From assembly GCA_018292915.2 (NCBI GenBank), contig JACVVK020000151.1, positions 676,001-740,000 of the forward strand: a stretch of 64,000 bases of DNA, written 5' to 3'. The stretch comes from Batillaria attramentaria. Its lineage: Eukaryota; Mollusca; Gastropoda; Batillariidae. Below, piece by piece: positions 1 through 13,346 of the stretch; the first letter of the stretch is position 1; every line of letters begins with the position of its first letter. The notes beneath the pieces are model-generated. The model worked only from the letters and a program-made list of their open reading frames with translations. It searched no databases and had not been told where the DNA came from. The position numbers and the translations under genes were made by a program.

Positions 1-418
1 GAAGGCAAATCACAGGCAACTGTTTTCCTCCACATTTTACCAAAACAATTTCGACCAGGGCCCGTATGTAGCACTCGAGGTTAATTTAACCCATGGCTAC
101 GGGCCTAACGCAGACTAGGACAAAAGAAACCCCAAAACAAAATTAAATAAAAAAGGAAGTGAAGAAAGAAAGACAAAAATCCTTCTATAACGGTATATAA
201 CGGTATAGGTATCTTGCTGGAATTTACCTGCTTCCTGATATAAAACAAACAAACAAAAACCCCCCCAGAAAATTTAACCCTAGAGCTAGTTTAGTTCGAG
301 GTTAGACTCTAACCCGGGGCTAAACTCCCTAACCCCGACTTTCACATATGGGCCCTGAAAGAGTAGCATCAATAATACAGCATATGAGCGAACTGACTTG
401 CTTCAGCTGCATACTCAC

Positions 419-2543
419 ATCATCAGCCAGGAGCTCCTCAATCATTTCTCGAGCCTCATCCAGAGCTTCAGCATTTGGTGCAAACAACTGGAAACTGGTG
501 TCGTCCAGTGGAGTCACTGTAACACCTAGCAACACAACACACATACAATCCACATGAACTCTATCCAAAACAGGAAGTATACACAGGTGGTGATGATTTC
601 TCTTGGCATAGAACAATATCCAAAACCCCTTAAAAAGTGACCACAAAAACTCTTTGGTCTACCTGTCTCACTGCGAAGCTTCCTGAGATTGCGTCCGCCA
701 ACACCGAAAAACTTTGACCGATCCTGTGGCTTAATTTCCAGTGTTTCTGCAACACAAAAGTATTATTGCAATGCATGTACGTAACACACCCCAGCATTCA
801 GGAACAAACGGTGTTTTGAGTATCTGGTATGATGATGGTCATCAAGCGATGAAACCTTACCCATCACTGTGATGATCATGTGATACGATGATGGTCATCA
901 AGCGATGAAACCTTACCCATCACTGTGATGATTATGTGATACGATGATGGTCATCAAGCGATGAAACCTTACCCATCACTGTGATGATTATATGATACGA
1001 TGATGGTCATCAAGCGATGAAACCTTACCAACCACTGTGATGATTATATGATACGATGATGGTCATCAAGCGATGAAACCTTACCAACCACTGTGATGAT
1101 TATATGATACGATGATGGTCATCAAGCGATGAAACCTTACCAACCACTGTGATGATTATATGATACGATGATGGTCATCAAGCGATGATCCCTTACCAAC
1201 CACTGTGATGATTATATGATACGATGATGGTCATCAAGCGATGATCCCTTACCAATCACTGTGATGATTATATGATACGATGATGGTCATCAAGCGATGA
1301 AACCTTACCAACCACTGTGATGATTATATGATACGATGATGGTCATCAAGCGATGAAACCTTACCAACCACTGTGATGATTATATGATACGATGATGGTC
1401 ATCAAGCGATGAAACCTTACCCATCACTGTAATGATTATATGATACGATGATGGTTCATGCGATGACGTAAACCTTACCACCACTGTGATGATTATATGA
1501 TACGATGATGGTCATCAAGCGATGATCCCTTACCAATCACTGGACCACAAGCTTTGACTCCCTCCCTGGGTTTCGAAATCGTCTGATCCATGATGTCCAG
1601 AATATCATTCTTGGCAGCTGAAAATGAAAACAACAATGAATTACTCATCATAAACTGACTCAACATGAAACATCCAGGTTGGACAACGTGAACAATGTGA
1701 AAACAAGCACAAATAGTGGCTAAACAAACAGTGGCTAAACAAATGACATTGTTTACAGAGTCTGACAACAAGCTGGGTGTGCGCATGTGTTAATGGCTGT
1801 ACTGTGAGTTCTCGTAACACTGGGTGTAAGACAAAAGTCATAAGGAAAATTGCTCCAGCCTGTGTCACCAACCAAATCCTTGCTCCAGCGCCTTGTTGAC
1901 GATCTCTAGAGGAACGCCGGGCAGTTTGAAGTCCACCTGAAGAGCCGTTACCCCAGCACGTGTACCTGCCATCTTGAAATCCATGTCACCCATGTAGTCT
2001 TCAATACCCTGTGGATAACAACAGGAATAATACATAACATTCTGAATCTCCCCAGCAGTACAATTTGTGACATGTTCACTTGCATACTAACAAATGGTCA
2101 AGATATCCCATATACACCCCTGTGAAATGCTTCAGTCAATTTTCAGGATTTCTGCTCTTGAATGAAACTCTGAACTGTGAATCCTACATTTTGATACAGT
2201 AGTTGTGTCAAACATTGAATGTACACAGCAGATGGTAATCCGTAACATATAACAACTATCTACAAAATAGTGGATGATGTGAAATGTGCCACTGTGCTAT
2301 GAATAAAACACACAGAAACTGAACACACCAACAAGTCTGTCAGCACTTTATACTCCGTGATCTCATCCGTCGAACGGTCCGTGCGCGTCACCAGGCCAAC
2401 AGCCACACCCGCAGCAGGTGCTGTAACCTTGACCCCTGCATCCATCAAGGCCAGGCTGCCCCCGCACACCGACGCCATGGACGAGGACCCTGTAACAACA
2501 AACGTCCTGGTAAACCTGCGCAAAAACTGTGTACCCAACTGAT

Positions 2544-2575
<32 letters not shown>

Positions 2576-5500
2576 ATTGTATAGGTGCTTTACCCAATTT
2601 CATGAATCGGCTCAAAGCGCCACGAACTGAACCCAACACGCACGCTCACGTGAATCACACGCATTCTCTCACACACTGGACAAACACATTACAATCACGT
2701 GGTGCGAAGGGTCAGCTCAGCTATTTAAATTTCAGAATTTAGAATTACATTTATTTTTCAAATTTGGTGGCTGAACATTTCCAAAGCAGAGTACCCGGAG
2801 AGAACCCCCGACGATCGGCCCGAATGAACGGTGCCACATACGAGAAGGAAAAATTCTTTGCCCCGAGTGGGACTCGAACCCCTGACCTCTCGCTTTGGTG
2901 ACAAGTCTCTTAACCACTAGACCACCGACCGCCCCATGATTCACACGAGTAAACTCAAAAGGACCGCCACATTAAAAATGGCTTTAATATTTTATGTTTA
3001 CTCCATTCACCCATGAGCCAGCTTTTATCTCAATGGAGAGATCGGTCTCACGAGACAAGGTGTAGGTGAGGGATGGCACTAGCTGTAGGTGTAGAAATCT
3101 CCCATGAGCCAGCTTTTATCTCAATGGAGAGATCTGTCTCACGAGACAAGGTGTAGGTGAGGGATGGCACTAGCTGTAGGTGTAGAAATCTCCCATGAGC
3201 CAGCTTTTATCTCAATGGAGAGATCTGTCTCACGAGACAAGGTGTAGGTGAGGGATGGCACTAGCTGTAGGTGTAGAAATCTCCCATGAGCCAGCTTTTA
3301 TCTCAATGGAGAGATCTGTCTCACGAGACAAGGTGTAGGTGAGGGATGGCACTAGCTGTAGGTGTAGAAATCTCCCATGAGCCAGCTTTTATCTCAATGG
3401 AGAGATCTGTCTCACGAGACAAGGTGTAGGTGAGGGATGGCACTAGCTGTAGGTGTAGAAATCTCCCATGAGCCAGCTTTTATCTCAATGGAGAGATCTG
3501 TCTCACGAGACAAGGTGTAGGTGAGGGATGGCACTAGCTGTAGGTGTAGAAATCTCCCATGAGCCAGCTTTTATCTCAATGGAGAGATCTGTCTCACGAG
3601 ACAAGGTGTAGGTGAGGGATGGCACTAGCTGTAGGTGTAGAAATCTCCCATGAGCCAGCTTTTATCTCAATGGAGAGATCTGTCTCACGAGACAAGGTGT
3701 AGGTGAGGGATGGCACTAGCTGTAGGTGTAGAAATCTCCCATGAGCCAGCTTTTATCTCAATGGAGAGATCTGTCTCACGAGACAAGGTGTAGGTGAGGG
3801 ATGGCACTAGCTGTAGGTGTAGAAATCTCACCATTAGACTCCAGCACCTCGGACGTCAGTCGAATGGTGAACGGACAATCGCTGGGTACAACCGCTCGCA
3901 AACCTTTCTCTGCTAATGCTCCTGTCAAAACAGACATTGTCAGCCATATAATTCATTTATTTATTCATTGTTTTTAAGACTGTAGGCCAGGCTGACCTAT
4001 GACAAATGAGGCAGCAAACCAACTGGCACTAAACTTCAAGAGTGCTGTATATTCAGCAGCATAACTATTACGACAAACAGGAATTACTACGGTAAAATGA
4101 CATTGTGTTATAAAACCACGCTTATGATCACGAAGCTCACCATGGCCGAATTCTCGTCTGCCGACAGCGCCAGGTCTGCCAGTCTCGTTGGTGGCGTACG
4201 GTGGAAACTGTCACAAACACAGGAACCATAAAAAGTTAAAACTTTCATGTTCTGTTCAGTCGTAGGCAGAAAATGTTGAATTATAGGCATGAATAGAGAT
4301 ACAAAGTTGATGGCACACAAAACAACTAACAAAACTAAATAATGTTAATTTTATGCAGCTAGAAAAGATGAAGGAAATCATGTGGACTGGATATCTGAGA
4401 CAAACCTGACAATACTGGCAGTATTCATATTAAGCACAAGATGATGAAATATTTACAGGTCAAATGATGATCTGTACACAACCTTGATCTCTCACCTCAT
4501 AATGCAGCATGAAATTTTTCTCCTTGATGCCCCTGAAACAACGCAGCCATCATACAGATGTCACACAAAAATAAAAATACTGTCTGTATTGTATGCGCAA
4601 TTTAGCTGTTCGATGAATTATTCAGAGAAACTGTGACATTCCTTCAATGTTTTCAGTGATCGTATGAGATTCATGTTTTATTGTGAAGCTAGAACACTGG
4701 ATAGGAGGGGAATGGCGCACGTACAAACGAGCAAGGGTGGGTGGGTGTTCTGGAGTTTAACGTCCTTTTCCACCACATACGGGTGATATCAAAGATGGGG
4801 CAACGATGTTAAAGCCAGCACAAATATAAAAATATTTCCTACCAACATGAACAGAAACAGTTTTGCACAGAGTTGGATGATCTCAGCTGAGGGGCTGGAA
4901 TGAACAGCCTTGGTTACTTGGTTCTAACAACATATCACTTGATGGAAACGTGACACAGGCAAGAGTGGACAAAGTAAGTTGCTGTACTGACCCTGTGAGA
5001 AGCGAAACTGGATCAAGTCTGGCAGCTGCTTCGGGACTGTCATATGTCACAGTACACAGCACCTGTGTCATCATATGCAAACATATAAGCATATATACAC
5101 ACACATGTACATGTATATATCACTGAAATAGCTAGAAACTTTTCTTTGAAGTGAACTTTGGTTTTTCAGTTAAATGCACAGATGATACCAGGGCACATGG
5201 TTCAATGACCTCTTTGCTTATAGAATTAGATATCTATTCTACATCACCAACAATTGAACCTACAACAGCATGACAGGGCTCGTGTGAACAAGACCAACAC
5301 TGGCACTGTCTCAAAGACGACAGAGGGGGAGATTACTGAGAGATAAGGCGGACAGCGTAATGGCGTTTCTGAGCGTGGAGATACCATCTTGAAGTGAAGG
5401 GAACTCTACAGTACCTGTGTCTGACCCCTCTGGAAAAGGGCGGAGCCATGCAGCGGTTTGAAGAGATCCACTTTACAGGTGATGTCACGTAGCTGCTTCA

Positions 5501-6976
5501 AGCCACGCCCATCACACCTACACAAACAGCAGAAACGTGAACATTACCAAAGGGAAAAAATCCCACATGGACTGTTCTCTATCCTGTACCAAAATGAAGC
5601 AGCTTATGGAACTTTCTAGCAGCCATCAAGAAGTGTTGATGAGGTCCACGAGAGGTGCTGCTTCCATTCCTTTGTATACAGCAGTTTGATATCAATCTGT
5701 CGCAAGTGTTTTGGATAAAAAGTGCATGACGTATGGGGCAGCCATATACGCATCAGAGACAAATCTCTATTGCTATATGAAAGGCTTTGGGGTCTTTCAA
5801 CTTTTTCATAACCATGCACCTAGTGTTTGTGCAGAACCCTTGCATACTGTTGCCATCCACACATGTATACAGTTGCCGGGCGCTGAACAGAAAGGACGCT
5901 GTTACCAAGCACCCACATCCCATGTTATCTCCACTCTCACCTTGGCCGCTATGCCCGATTTTTCCTATCAAAATATTTTCCCATAGAAGTGCTTATAATT
6001 ATCTTTCAAACCATACCAAACACGATCAGGAAACACCTGAGGAAGATCTCTTTTAAAAAAATCCAAAACTTGTTCAGATCGCCCAGTTGGCAAGGGTTGT
6101 GCATGCACACAGAGCCTGCGTTCATGGGGGAATTCCATGGCACGCAGTCAAGGTCACACACACACAAGTATGCACTACCTGCGCTCCTCATCCAGGATAA
6201 GACTGCGAAATATTTCTTTGGCAAGTCCATTGAAGCAATCGGCCATCAATCCAGGATCACAGGCAGGAAAGCTCTCTGCAAAGCACAATCACGTGAGGTA
6301 TGGTGCATGTACATGTACTGGAAATACTCTCCCCTCTACCAGTATGTAGCACGTAGGCGTCTGTTGTATCACCGACTCCACCTCTAGAATAAAATCACCG
6401 AAAAGCCCCAAGCCCTGCCGCTTTGCTCTGCCGTGTATTGGCAAAACACAGTACATCCATGACGTCATTTTATGGAAAAAGGGGTGATTTTAAGATGAAA
6501 GTGACTGACATAACGGTCTTTTTCCTCAAATGACGTGAATGGACTTACTGCTTTCTGTCCATGTTTCAGTCATATCAAACTACATGTGCTGCCCTCGTTG
6601 TAGCATCTGGCAAAAAAAGCTTGCCAGTGTTGTGCTCATTATACCACAGCATGTGATTGGCTGAATGATGGAGACTCCCACTTTTTGAATGACAGGAGTG
6701 GAGTGGTCTATTGACCCAGATGGTAGTTCACCAGGGTAAAAATAAAGGACAAAGTGAGAACTGTGTTGTGAAAAACAAGACAGCATTATCTGTATATGTA
6801 ATAACAGAAGGCCTACCTTTCAACTTTTCTATCACATCTGCTTTGATTTGTTGAATAGCAACATCACGTGAAATCTGAAATAGAAATGTCATTTAATAAA
6901 TAAACCGGTAAACGATCAAATCACCGTCTATACGTACATATGTATGTGTGTGTGTGTGTGCGTGTGCGTGTGCGCG

Positions 6977-7016
<40 letters not shown>

Positions 7017-10000
7017 AACAAAAGTTCATTCTCCAGCCTGTTTCTCACCTTATCATGGTGATCATCATACAGCACTTCCCGTATCCTCGCCAAGCACAGA
7101 CTGAAAAAAAAGAAGAAAAAAAAAATTTACAGGTTAACTTTCCTGCCACACATTTTCTACAGTCAACACATTACTGAAACACAAAAACTGGCAAAACAAA
7201 ATGGACAAAACACCTATGCCTCACTGCCACTGGGTTAACTTTTAATCTAACTTTGTAACCATGTTGCTGTTGTGGTCCTGCCCCAAACAAAGGCTCTTAT
7301 AATTGCTGACTGCAGCATCTCAAATTCCATGATCATCGGTATAACCTCAAATACTTTACAGTAAGGCAATTCATCAAGGAAGAGCACTTTGGGCCTCGAG
7401 ACACGCTAAACTTTATGCATGCCGTTACAAGTACCCTTGGCAGTCACCATATTATCTGGAACTTGTTGATCGCTGACGGCCGTCCATCTCGACACACAGG
7501 GTCCACACTCACCTTCTCATGACGTCAGCGACCTCGACCTCCACTGTAGGAAGTGGTTCAAACGTTCGCTTCTCTCGCCCCAGCTCCAGCTGCAGCTGCA
7601 TGATGCTCTGTACGATGGACTGCACTTCTTTCACACCCGCACTGACGGCTCGTTCAAGGTCATGCAGAAACACCGCCTCTCCTACACCCTCCAGCATCAC
7701 TGAAATCACACACTAAGGGAATCACGAATCTGAGGATTCACTAATTAGGAGAGTTACTAAATGCATCCTGAATGGAATGGAAGCCGGTCTGACAATGACA
7801 ATTTTGAGAACAGCTCAGGAGAAGTAGAGAAAGTGTGTCATTCTGAACCAGTCTCAAAGCAGAGTTCTGCCAAAATTCCATACCCACAGACGTCTAGACA
7901 GCTGTCTGGTATTGCAATATATGGTGGTGTACTTGATCTTGAAAGACCTGTCCTTCCTGTCGGAGATTCTGGAATCTTAAACCTTAACAGTCAAAGTTAG
8001 ATCCATCCAGTCTGATGCTGCACCAAATGATTCTGCTGGACAGTGGAAGGATGCCTGCATGTTTGTAATCACATCCCAGCAGGCTGGTATCTCAGCATGG
8101 ATGGTATGCTTCATATGCACGGAAAAGCCAAGGCAAGGTAGATACAAACCGTCATTTCAATTGTAGACAACAAACAGTAACCCACCAACTTTGCTTTTTC
8201 GTGTTGCCGTGACGATGAGATCAAGTGTGCTGTGCTGCATTTGTCTACGTGTGGGGTTTACAATCACTTCTTTGTCAACCAGTCCAACCCGCACCGCGCC
8301 TGGAAAACAAAACACGGATGTTCCGAGAAAAAATGTAATTACTCTGCTCTCCCACATGCACTTTCTTCAAAGGTACTCTGTATCTAACATGTATATATAC
8401 TCCTAGGTGTAACTTTGAAGTCAAAAGCACGGGACTCACAGAACATGGGGTGTTTGTAAACTATCACTGTTAATACTAATATTCACCCAGACACAAAGTG
8501 CGGGAAGGGTTGTTGTTGCTGTGGATTTTAAAAAAAAATGAAATGAAAATTTTTTTTTTAAAAAGGTGTGAAAACCTCACCAACAGGTCCATCCCATGGG
8601 ATGTCAGAAACACTGAGTGCTGCTGAAGCTGAAACAGAGTATCACCCAAACCAGTTACATCCTGAAAGCCAAACTCCGTGGTCAGCATGGCCAAACAGCC
8701 CTAGAGATAAAAACCAAGACACTAGCGGAATAGAAAGTTTGTTTGAATGTCCTTTGATTTGCTGGTAAAGAGTGACACTGGCAAGTTTCCTGAGAAATGT
8801 GAAATAAGAACAGTGTATATATATATTTGGCTTTTTCCAGCAAAGAGACATCATCTTGAACTGAAATAAACCCTTAACAATATCGTTATCTGCGAAGTGC
8901 AGGTTAAATGGTTTGATAACGGATCACTCAGCAGAACTGAGTAAATGTCACATTCATTACAGTCCAGGTGTACCTGCATTGATGCTGACAATATCTGGGT
9001 CGTTAACTCCATCCATGGCCAGAACATTACACACCATCTGAAACAGACAGCAGTTAAACCTCGGCATGAAGACACTTATTTAAACTGTAAATGCAGTAGC
9101 AACACAGCACCCTGTAAAAATATCTGCTCGCCAAACGCAAAATTTCAGTGCATTTGGCACTGTGCACCCTCAGTCTTGTTTCCTGTAGTGAAACTTAAGG
9201 AGCATTAAAATTGAGGAAATCCATTCACTTGCAGGTCAAATTTTCTATGCCATCTCTAACATTACAATCACTGTAATCATTGTAAATTGTAATCAATCAC
9301 AGAACAATACTCACCTGTGTGTCACTGTAATAGCCGGAAGGAAACAGAGGTCGCAGGGATCTGTCTGTTGACAACAGATGCAAACACTATGACACATTAA
9401 GGGAACAAGAGTCAGAAAATAATGCTGCCCTGTAGATCTATACAGTACACTTATACTAGTAGTAGTATCTTTATTACTGAAGGGCTTCCAGCCCCGTAAG
9501 TAAGTTCATGGGTACAGGCATACAATAAAATGCAGAAAATACAAGTATTACTGCGACAGCTGTTTGCTGCGACGTTCTAGACCGTAACCTTGCCAGATTA
9601 AACAAACATGTATTGTTTTCATATAATAGACGTAAGGTATTATAAGATGGGTACTTATAATATTTCAGTGGAATAAATCTACTTCTAAGATCGTTAAGTG
9701 CTGTGCAAGTAAAAAGGAAATGCATTTCATCTTCCAAACGGTGATTACAGAGTGGGCAATTTAGTACAGTAGAAACTTTTTTGAGCAACCTTTCACGGGA
9801 CCGAGCAAAAACGGTCGTGAACAACAACTGGTCGCCCATACGGCAGTCAGTCACAATGGCGTCCGGACCCGGCCCTGCCCGGCCGGGAGCCGTGCATATC
9901 AACCGTAGGGATCATTGCATAATAAGTACAGTGTGCATGCGTGGATTTGACTCAGAAGCAGAGTTTGGTGTTTCTGTGGAGTCTTCCAATAATCAAGATT

Positions 10001-10143
10001 GTGCGGCTTTACCTAAATTTCAGCGACGGAAAACGTAAACAGAGTCGCTTGTGCCACCATGTTTTTAACCACTTCCGTTTCACATTGTCGCGCATGCGGT
10101 GTCGTGAACTTGTGCGACGCGTTTAAATTTTACGGCGGGAAAC

Positions 10144-10175
<32 letters not shown>

Positions 10176-10305
10176 GGGCACAGCTTGCATGAACTGAGTG
10201 ACAACCACGATTCTCATTGCTTCTCTTTATTCAGTCCTCAACACGACAGAAAAACATAAAAAGCGGGCGCCGTGCCAACGGTGCCAGTGCACACACACAC
10301 ACACA

Positions 10306-10345
<40 letters not shown>

Positions 10346-10467
10346 ACACGATGTACACACACACACACACATGACGTACACACACGCGCGCGCGCGACGA
10401 CGACGTACGTTGACTCAGTCTGACAAAACACGTCAATCCTCTCTCTCTCTCTCTCACACACCACGTG

Positions 10468-10505
<38 letters not shown>

Positions 10506-13284
10506 CGTACGCTGACCTCTGACGTCCTTGCTGAGTTTAGTCCGCCGCAGCGGCACCCCCTGGGCTCTCTCTCTCACACACACACACATCGCACGCCGGC
10601 ACATGCGGCTCTGTTTGCCGCGCTCTCTAATTTTCTTCAGCGTCAAGCGCTGCATCATGTCATGAGTTTTGGACAGCATGTCCAGCACTTCGTTAAAGTC
10701 ATTCGCTACAGTGTATTGCTGCAGCTCCACAAACATTTGGCTGGCTTTACTTGCAGAAATGGTCTCTGCCTCTGCAATCTCTGCCTCCGGTGTGACCGAG
10801 GAACCGTCTATGTGTGTGTAGCCGGAAGGTACGTCACAAAAACAAGAAACAGTTTCCGTTTTCTTTATTGTCAAACACAAAAGCAAGGATTAACAACCCA
10901 CGTCATGGCTATCAAATATCCGCCTTACTTCACACACACACACTAAGACACGCGTTCACACGCACTGACACGCGCGTGATAGGTGATTGGAGGAAAACAA
11001 TGATCAGTGATTTGACAGGTGTTAGGAACAACGGAACTGACACTTAAACAGGATGAGGTGATCACCACCCGCTTAACTGCAGTTGTGTTTAGGTGGCGCT
11101 AAGCTGTAACGATGCGATAATTGGCCTGTGACTGGTCACGCGTGGACCACGACTTGGCGGCCCGCGGGGTATTGTCAGGGATTGTGCCGTGGGCGGTCGG
11201 CGGTGCTGTCGGCAAGGTGTGAATCCGCGCAGACAAGCCAGGGGTGGTCGCCAGCAAGAGAGGCGGGGGGTCGTTTTGCCAGCAGAATAGCGGTCTTAAG
11301 TCGTGTACTGCAGTTGGTCGGTCTTTGGAGATGCAATAAAGAAGAAAAAACCGTCCGTGCCGGGCTCAAACGGTCGTGAACGAAAAACGGTCGCTCGTTC
11401 AAGATGTCGCTCAATCAAGTTTCTACTGTAGTTGTTCGCCAGATGAATATCTTAACTTGTGTAGTTTTATATCAGAGATGCCTAGTCTAAACTTAATCAG
11501 TTTGTCACGTAGTTGTAGACAGGGTCTAAGAAAAAGTACTTGCATATTTGTGAATTTGTCAGCAAAGACACAAGACTGGTCATTTTATTGAATTAATAAC
11601 TCAGCAATAAGGTAATTTTGTAGTTGTGATAATTTACATTAGTAACACAATGAATGATATAGATCTATGACAAAGCAGTGAAATCAGGTAAGCTCAGTAA
11701 AACTAAACAAGTTGATGTACTGTACAAACCAATCATGCGACTTGTAAGAATTTCTGTTTCAGTCGGCCCCAACTCTCGTCGGAAAAAATTTGTAGGTATT
11801 CTTCCCGCTGCAGCAGCTTTTTGTCGAAAGTCAACCTGACAAACAACACATAAATATTCAGACAATAAAATATCAAACTAAACAACTGTTGAAACTAAGA
11901 CACTAGGAAACTCAGGGCATATTTAACCACTATTGAACTATTTGTCCTTACTGAAGAATCTCAACTGAAGAGTGACAGGCATTATCATACTCTGTGCTGC
12001 AAGTGTCTTGACACTAGGAAACTCCAGGTGCATTGTTACTATAACTCATTACCGTGAGTGGTAAAAATGAGACAGGAGATGGACGCGGCTTGCTGACTGC
12101 TGTGACCAGCACTGCTGTGTCTCCCAACTGTAACAAACATATTAAATGTCATCTTATTCAGTTTACACTTCAACACCTGTCTTTTTTTTTTACCTCACGC
12201 TTCATTTCTGTATATATTACACTTCCCCAAATAGGAATCCAGAAGTGTCACTTCCTCAAACAGGCAGGAATACACCGGTCCACTTTCGGCTAAGCCCCGC
12301 CCCTTTGGCAGAGTCCGGCAAGCTCTGGCACACGCGCACAGTCAAAATGGCGACGACCGCGTTAGATGTGCTTCCAGAGATGACAATGAGTTGGCTTAGT
12401 ACGAGTTTAACGCAAAGATCGAGGAGGAGAGGCTACATCAATTTTGCTCAAGGGTATGTGCACCGCATATCCTTCAACTGCCCGACCGATCTATTTTATG
12501 AACTGATGCTTGTCTACTGTCTGCAATACTCTTCTACTGCACCCTCCTTCAAATAGTGAACACCTAAATTTTTACTACCAATTTACAGTTACCAATGTTT
12601 TACCAAGACTTATCTCGTGCTAACAACTGCTGGCAGAAGTCACGATAGTCCAACACGTGTGCTGACACCGACAGTGTGGCTGGCACGGGGTGTTTACATT
12701 GACTGTGCTACACTGATCGCCGTGTTGCGAATCTCGCCCTGTACGATATGCACGAACCAGATACAATTTGTATGCGAGAAAAGTCATATACTGATTCAGA
12801 AATAAACATTAAATACCTTGGAACACACATAGTGGTGTTTGGTAATCCTCTCAGGATTGAGTTGATCGTGTGGGCGCCCGCATGCTTTGATCCACTCTTT
12901 CGTCTCTTCAAGTCGATTCAGAGGCTTAGGGATGGGGAAAAACTTGACTCCAGGAAATCTCTCGGGGTATCTTGAATCGGACTTACACTCGCCGTAGCAG
13001 CAGTGTTTGCCTGGCATTGTTTAAATCGATTGTTTAAGCGATTTTCCGTCAGATCGCACAGGCTTTCCACGATGTTTCCTATTCGTAAATGGCGGCTTTT
13101 GCCGGACCTCATGCGGTAAAAACAAACGCACGTGCTTCCGCAGCCACCTCATTGGCTAAGATGGGTCACGCGCGCCCGCTGTGAGTGACGGCTTAGCCGA
13201 AAGTGGACCGGTGTATTAAACAATTTGAGTCTTCAGATTTTGAAAACATGGAAGGTTTGTCATGAACAAACATGCTATAGGTAA

Positions 13285-13346
<62 letters not shown>

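Noticed and set aside
825..1545. CRISPR-like regular array
   Set aside because: Units are contiguous with no unique spacers, and the setting is an animal intron.
2860..2937. Functional tRNA gene
   Set aside because: A and B boxes are present, but the sequence continues into a SINE body with an (ATT)n tail and does not fold into a convincing cloverleaf by eye.
10227..10886. 219-codon minus-strand frame
   Set aside because: Only ~60 codons look transposase-like; the rest is (TG)n translation within the decayed pogo-like element, so it is not an intact gene.
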